64,000 bases of DNA from CAWBYL01 sp963793025 (lineage in GTDB: Bacteria > Actinomycetota > Acidimicrobiia > Acidimicrobiales > Acidimicrobilacustridaceae). The stretch is taken from the NCBI GenBank assembly GCA_963793025.1, contig CAWBYL010000002.1, positions 372,001-436,000 of the forward strand, in the 5' to 3' direction. The translations under genes were made by a program, and so were the position numbers. Numbering within the stretch: position 1 is the stretch's first letter; each line of letters starts with the position of its first letter. The notes beneath the pieces were generated by a model. That model saw nothing but the letters and a program-made list of their open reading frames with translations, ran no database searches and had not been told where the DNA came from. Shown here in pieces: positions 61,559 through 64,000 of this stretch.

Positions 61559-62727
61559 CCGATGCCGTCATCGTCTCCGCCGCCCGCACCCCGATCGGTC
61601 GGGCCCGCAAGGGCTCCCTCGTCGGCGTCGACGCCTTCCAGCTGGCCCAGGTCGCCGTGGGTGCCGCCATCGAGCGCAGCGGCGTACCCACCGCCGACAT
61701 CGACGACATCGTCGTGGCCGAGTCCCTGCAGGGGGGCGGCGACATCGCCCGCTACGTGGCCATCGAGCTCGGCCTGTCCGACGTGCCCGGCCTGGCCGAC
61801 AACCGCCACTGTGCGGCCGGCCTCTCGGCGGTGCAGATCGGGGCGGCCTCCATCATGGCGGGCATGTCCGACGTCATCGTTGCCGGCGGCACCGAGAGCC
61901 TCAGCACGTCGCCGACCGCCACCAAGCGCCTCGCCCTCGGCGAGGATCCCCAGCCGTGGATGTCGCCGAGCCACCGCGAGACTCCCGACGCCCCGGCGTT
62001 CGACATGACGATCACCGTCGGCGACAACGCCGCCCAGGAGATGGGGCTGACCCGCCGCGACGTCGACGAGTGGGCCGCCTACACCCACGGCCAGGCCATC
62101 GAGTCCATCGACAACGGCTGGTTCGAGAGCCAGATCGTCCCGGTCGAGGCGCCACTGCTCGACGGGTCCACCATCACCTTCTCGGTCGACGAGCACCCGC
62201 GTCGCGGCGTCACCGTCGAGAGCCTGGGCGAGCTCAAGCCGCTCCACCCCGAGATCGAGGGGTTCACCGTCACCGCCGGCAACGCCGCCGGGCTCAACGA
62301 CGCCGCCGCCGCCGTCACCATCGTCTCCTCGGACTACGCCAAGGCGCACGGTCTCACGCCGCTGGCTCGGATCGTGTCGTGGGGCAACGCCGGTGTCGAG
62401 CCGGCCCGCACGGGCATGGGCCCCACTGTCGCCATCCCCAAGGCGCTGGCCAAGGCCGGCCTGGCGGTGGGGGACATCGAGCTGTGGGAGGTCAACGAGG
62501 CCTTCTGCTCGGTCCCCATCGCCACCCATCGCACCCTGGGCATCGACCCGACGATCATGAACGTGAACGGCAGCGGCTGCAGCCTCGGCCACCCCATCGC
62601 GGCCACTGGGGCTCGCATGGTCGTCACCATGATCCACGAGCTGCAGCGCCGGGGTCTGCAGACCGGCGTGGTGTCGATGTGCGCCGGTGGCGGTATGGGC
62701 TCGGCCATGGTGCTCGAGGTCCTGTAG
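61555..62727 (+). CDS. Acetyl-CoA acyltransferase (thiolase)
   Basis: A 390-residue thiolase for the last step of beta-oxidation. Cys86 (NRHCAAGLSA), the GHP histidine (GCSLGHPIAATGAR) and Cys376 (SMCAGGGMGSAMVLE) are all present, unlike the thiolase at 32037. NEAF is conserved as EVNEAFCSVP. ATG 61555 overlaps the preceding stop (ATGA) and has GAAGGGA upstream. Closes the crotonase-dehydrogenase-crotonase-crotonase-thiolase operon. Confidence 0.93.
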   Translation: MTDAVIVSAARTPIGRARKGSLVGVDAFQLAQVAVGAAIERSGVPTADIDDIVVAESLQGGGDIARYVAIELGLSDVPGLADNRHCAAGLSAVQIGAASIMAGMSDVIVAGGTESLSTSPTATKRLALGEDPQPWMSPSHRETPDAPAFDMTITVGDNAAQEMGLTRRDVDEWAAYTHGQAIESIDNGWFESQIVPVEAPLLDGSTITFSVDEHPRRGVTVESLGELKPLHPEIEGFTVTAGNAAGLNDAAAAVTIVSSDYAKAHGLTPLARIVSWGNAGVEPARTGMGPTVAIPKALAKAGLAVGDIELWEVNEAFCSVPIATHRTLGIDPTIMNVNGSGCSLGHPIAATGARMVVTMIHELQRRGLQTGVVSMCAGGGMGSAMVLEVL

Positions 62728-62789
62728 CGCCCCCACCCGGTGGCGGGACCCGGGTGGGACGACAGCTCGACGAGAACAGGGGGATCCGC

Positions 62790-63770
62790 GTGAGTGTCCA
62801 TCGATTCGATCCGGAGTTGGCCGAGGTGGTCGCCTCGTTGCCCGTTCCGGGGCCGGCCTCGCCCACGAGTGGCGTGGCCGAGGCGGAGGCGTCGAGAGAG
62901 CAGTCTCTCTCCGTCATGGCGATGCTGGGGGAGCCCGACCTCACCGGTCTGGTGGTCGAGGAGGTCCGGATCCCGGGTCTCCGCGACGCGCCCGAGGTCC
63001 CTGCCCTCGTGTACCGGCCCGAGGGACTGGTGGGCACGGGCCCGGGGATCGTGCAGATCCACGGTGGTGGTTTCTCCACCGGCTCGATCTTCGGGGACAT
63101 GGAGGGCGCGTCGACCCTGGCCAAGAACCTCGGTGTCGTCGTCGTCACCCCTGAGTACCGCCTGGCGCCCGAACATCCGGCGCCGGCCGGTGTCGAGGAC
63201 TGCTACGCCACCCTCGGTTGGCTGCACGACAACGCCGAACGACTCGGGGTGGAGACCGACCGCATCGCCGTCGGTGGAGGCAGCGCCGGCGGCGGTCTCG
63301 CCGCCGGCGTGGCCCTCATGGCTCGTGATCTCGGCGGCCCCGCCCTGTGCTTCCAGTTCCTGATGATCCCGGAGCTCGATCACCGGCTCGACACACCGAG
63401 CATGCGGGCCTTCGTGGACACGCCGTTGTGGAACCGCCACGCCGCCGAGCAGAGCTGGCGCTGGTATCTCGGCCCTGACCACACCGGTGACGTCTCGCCC
63501 TACGCCTCCCCCTCGGTGGCCTCGGACCTGTCCGGTCTGCCGCCGGCCTACATCTCGGCCATGGAGTTCGATCCCCTGCGCGACGAGGCCATCCACTACG
63601 CCCTTCGCCTCCTCGAGGCGGGCATCTCGGTCGAGCTGCACACCTTCCCGGGGACCTTCCACGGTTCGTCTCTGGTGACCGGCGCCGCCGTCTCCAAGCG
63701 CGAGGCGGCCGAACGCCTCTTGGTGTGGCGCCGGGCCCTCGGCCTCGACGGCGTGGGTGAACCGTCCTAG
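62790..63770 (+). CDS. Alpha/beta hydrolase, HSL-type esterase
   Basis: A 326-residue carboxylesterase of the hormone-sensitive lipase family. The oxyanion-hole motif IHGGGFSTG is at 90-98, the nucleophile Ser165 in GGGSAGGGLA, the acid in DPLRDEA (261-267) and His291 in FPGTFHGSS. PEYRLAPEHPAPAGVED is a hallmark. It may release acids from esters for the adjacent operon. GTG 62790 follows AGGGGG. It converges with the partial dehydrogenase gene with a four-base overlap. Confidence 0.9.
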   Translation: MSVHRFDPELAEVVASLPVPGPASPTSGVAEAEASREQSLSVMAMLGEPDLTGLVVEEVRIPGLRDAPEVPALVYRPEGLVGTGPGIVQIHGGGFSTGSIFGDMEGASTLAKNLGVVVVTPEYRLAPEHPAPAGVEDCYATLGWLHDNAERLGVETDRIAVGGGSAGGGLAAGVALMARDLGGPALCFQFLMIPELDHRLDTPSMRAFVDTPLWNRHAAEQSWRWYLGPDHTGDVSPYASPSVASDLSGLPPAYISAMEFDPLRDEAIHYALRLLEAGISVELHTFPGTFHGSSLVTGAAVSKREAAERLLVWRRALGLDGVGEPS

Positions 63771-64000
63771 CGGCTGAGGTCGGTGATCACCGCACGACCC
63801 AGGTAGCGGGCCCCGGCCAGCTCGTCGAAGATGGCGTCGAGCTCGGAGAGCGGCCCGGTGCGGCTCACGTGGCTGTGCACCTCGCCGCGAGCAGCCAGGT
63901 CGACCAGCTCCCGCATGTCCTGCACGGTGCCGACGGCGGAGAAGATGATCGTGGGGTCACGCAGCAGCAGTTCGAAGGGGTTGAGCTGCATGTTCCCGTC
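63767..64000 (-). CDS. Zinc-type alcohol dehydrogenase, C-terminal fragment
   Basis: Only the last 77 codons lie in the window; the frame is open to its end. The sequence NMQLNPFELLLRDPTIIFSA followed by VQDMRELVDLAARGEVHSHV and LSELDAIFDELAGARYLGRAVI matches the C-terminus of medium-chain (zinc-binding) dehydrogenases, where the last helix and strand are LxEINxAxxxLxxGxxxGRxVxxP-like. Substrate and cofactor cannot be told. The stop overlaps the esterase stop on the other strand. Confidence 0.75.
   Translation of the reverse strand, partial: DGNMQLNPFELLLRDPTIIFSAVGTVQDMRELVDLAARGEVHSHVSRTGPLSELDAIFDELAGARYLGRAVITDLSR

Overview
This window comes from a very G+C-rich actinobacterial chromosome. 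The CarD regulator, the crgA-trpG-pknB-pbpA-rodA-pstP-fhaB-fhaA locus, the actinobacterial bc1-aa3 respiratory genes (di-haem QcrC, CtaF), a mycothiol-type DinB-fold enzyme, an F420/FMN PPOX protein and many lipid beta-oxidation genes all fit Actinomycetota. My best guess is class Acidimicrobiia, from gene content and protein style only, not from a phylogeny. Genes are tightly packed with many 1-4 nt stop/start overlaps (ATGA, GTGA, TGATG). No insertion sequence, prophage, integrase or CRISPR array is visible.

Layout. 0-16 kb: end of a luciferase-like oxidoreductase, a SNF2 helicase with a small partner, a modABC molybdate transporter with a divergent PadR-type regulator, two MFS exporters, a 2OG-Fe oxygenase, LemA/HtpX, a ThrE-type exporter, a small MscS channel and carD. 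16.6-22.5 kb: an acyl-CoA ligase, amidohydrolase, SDR and crotonase cluster, a small HTH protein, a 24-residue poly-lysine micro-ORF, a PPOX protein and tRNA-Leu(CAG). 22.6-30.8 kb: the growth and division signalling locus (FHA proteins, PP2C phosphatase, RodA, PBP, PknB with three PASTA domains, TrpG, CrgA); pknA is absent. 30.9-33.2 kb: small proteins and a thiolase lacking its second cysteine. 33.3-41.2 kb: cytochrome aa3 oxidase (ctaCDF), ctaG, then ctaE-qcrCAB. ctaD carries an apparent one-base frameshift. 41.2-46.2 kb: sugar transporter, phosphatase, glucose-6-phosphate dehydrogenase and a pair of TrkA-type K+ regulators. 46.2-54.4 kb: a P-type cation ATPase behind a probable yybP-ykoY (Mn2+) riboswitch, a frameshifted mycothiol-type enzyme, a cyclopropane fatty acid synthase-type methyltransferase, an rRNA methyltransferase, and an amidohydrolase-MarR operon. 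54.6-64 kb: acyl-CoA degradation genes, including an adjacent large/small acyl-CoA dehydrogenase pair, three crotonases (two recently homogenised by gene conversion), a thiolase, an esterase and a partial alcohol dehydrogenase.

The most unusual non-coding structure is a dispersed hairpin element of about 49 bp, arranged in tandem with an exact 62-bp period at three intergenic sites (430-540, 16606-16778, 54457-54567). Also notable are the poly-lysine micro-ORF (21749-21823), a recurring CGGTA...T box 6-9 nt upstream of several starts that suggests leaderless transcription, and three apparent one-base indels in two genes that could be real mutations or assembly errors.
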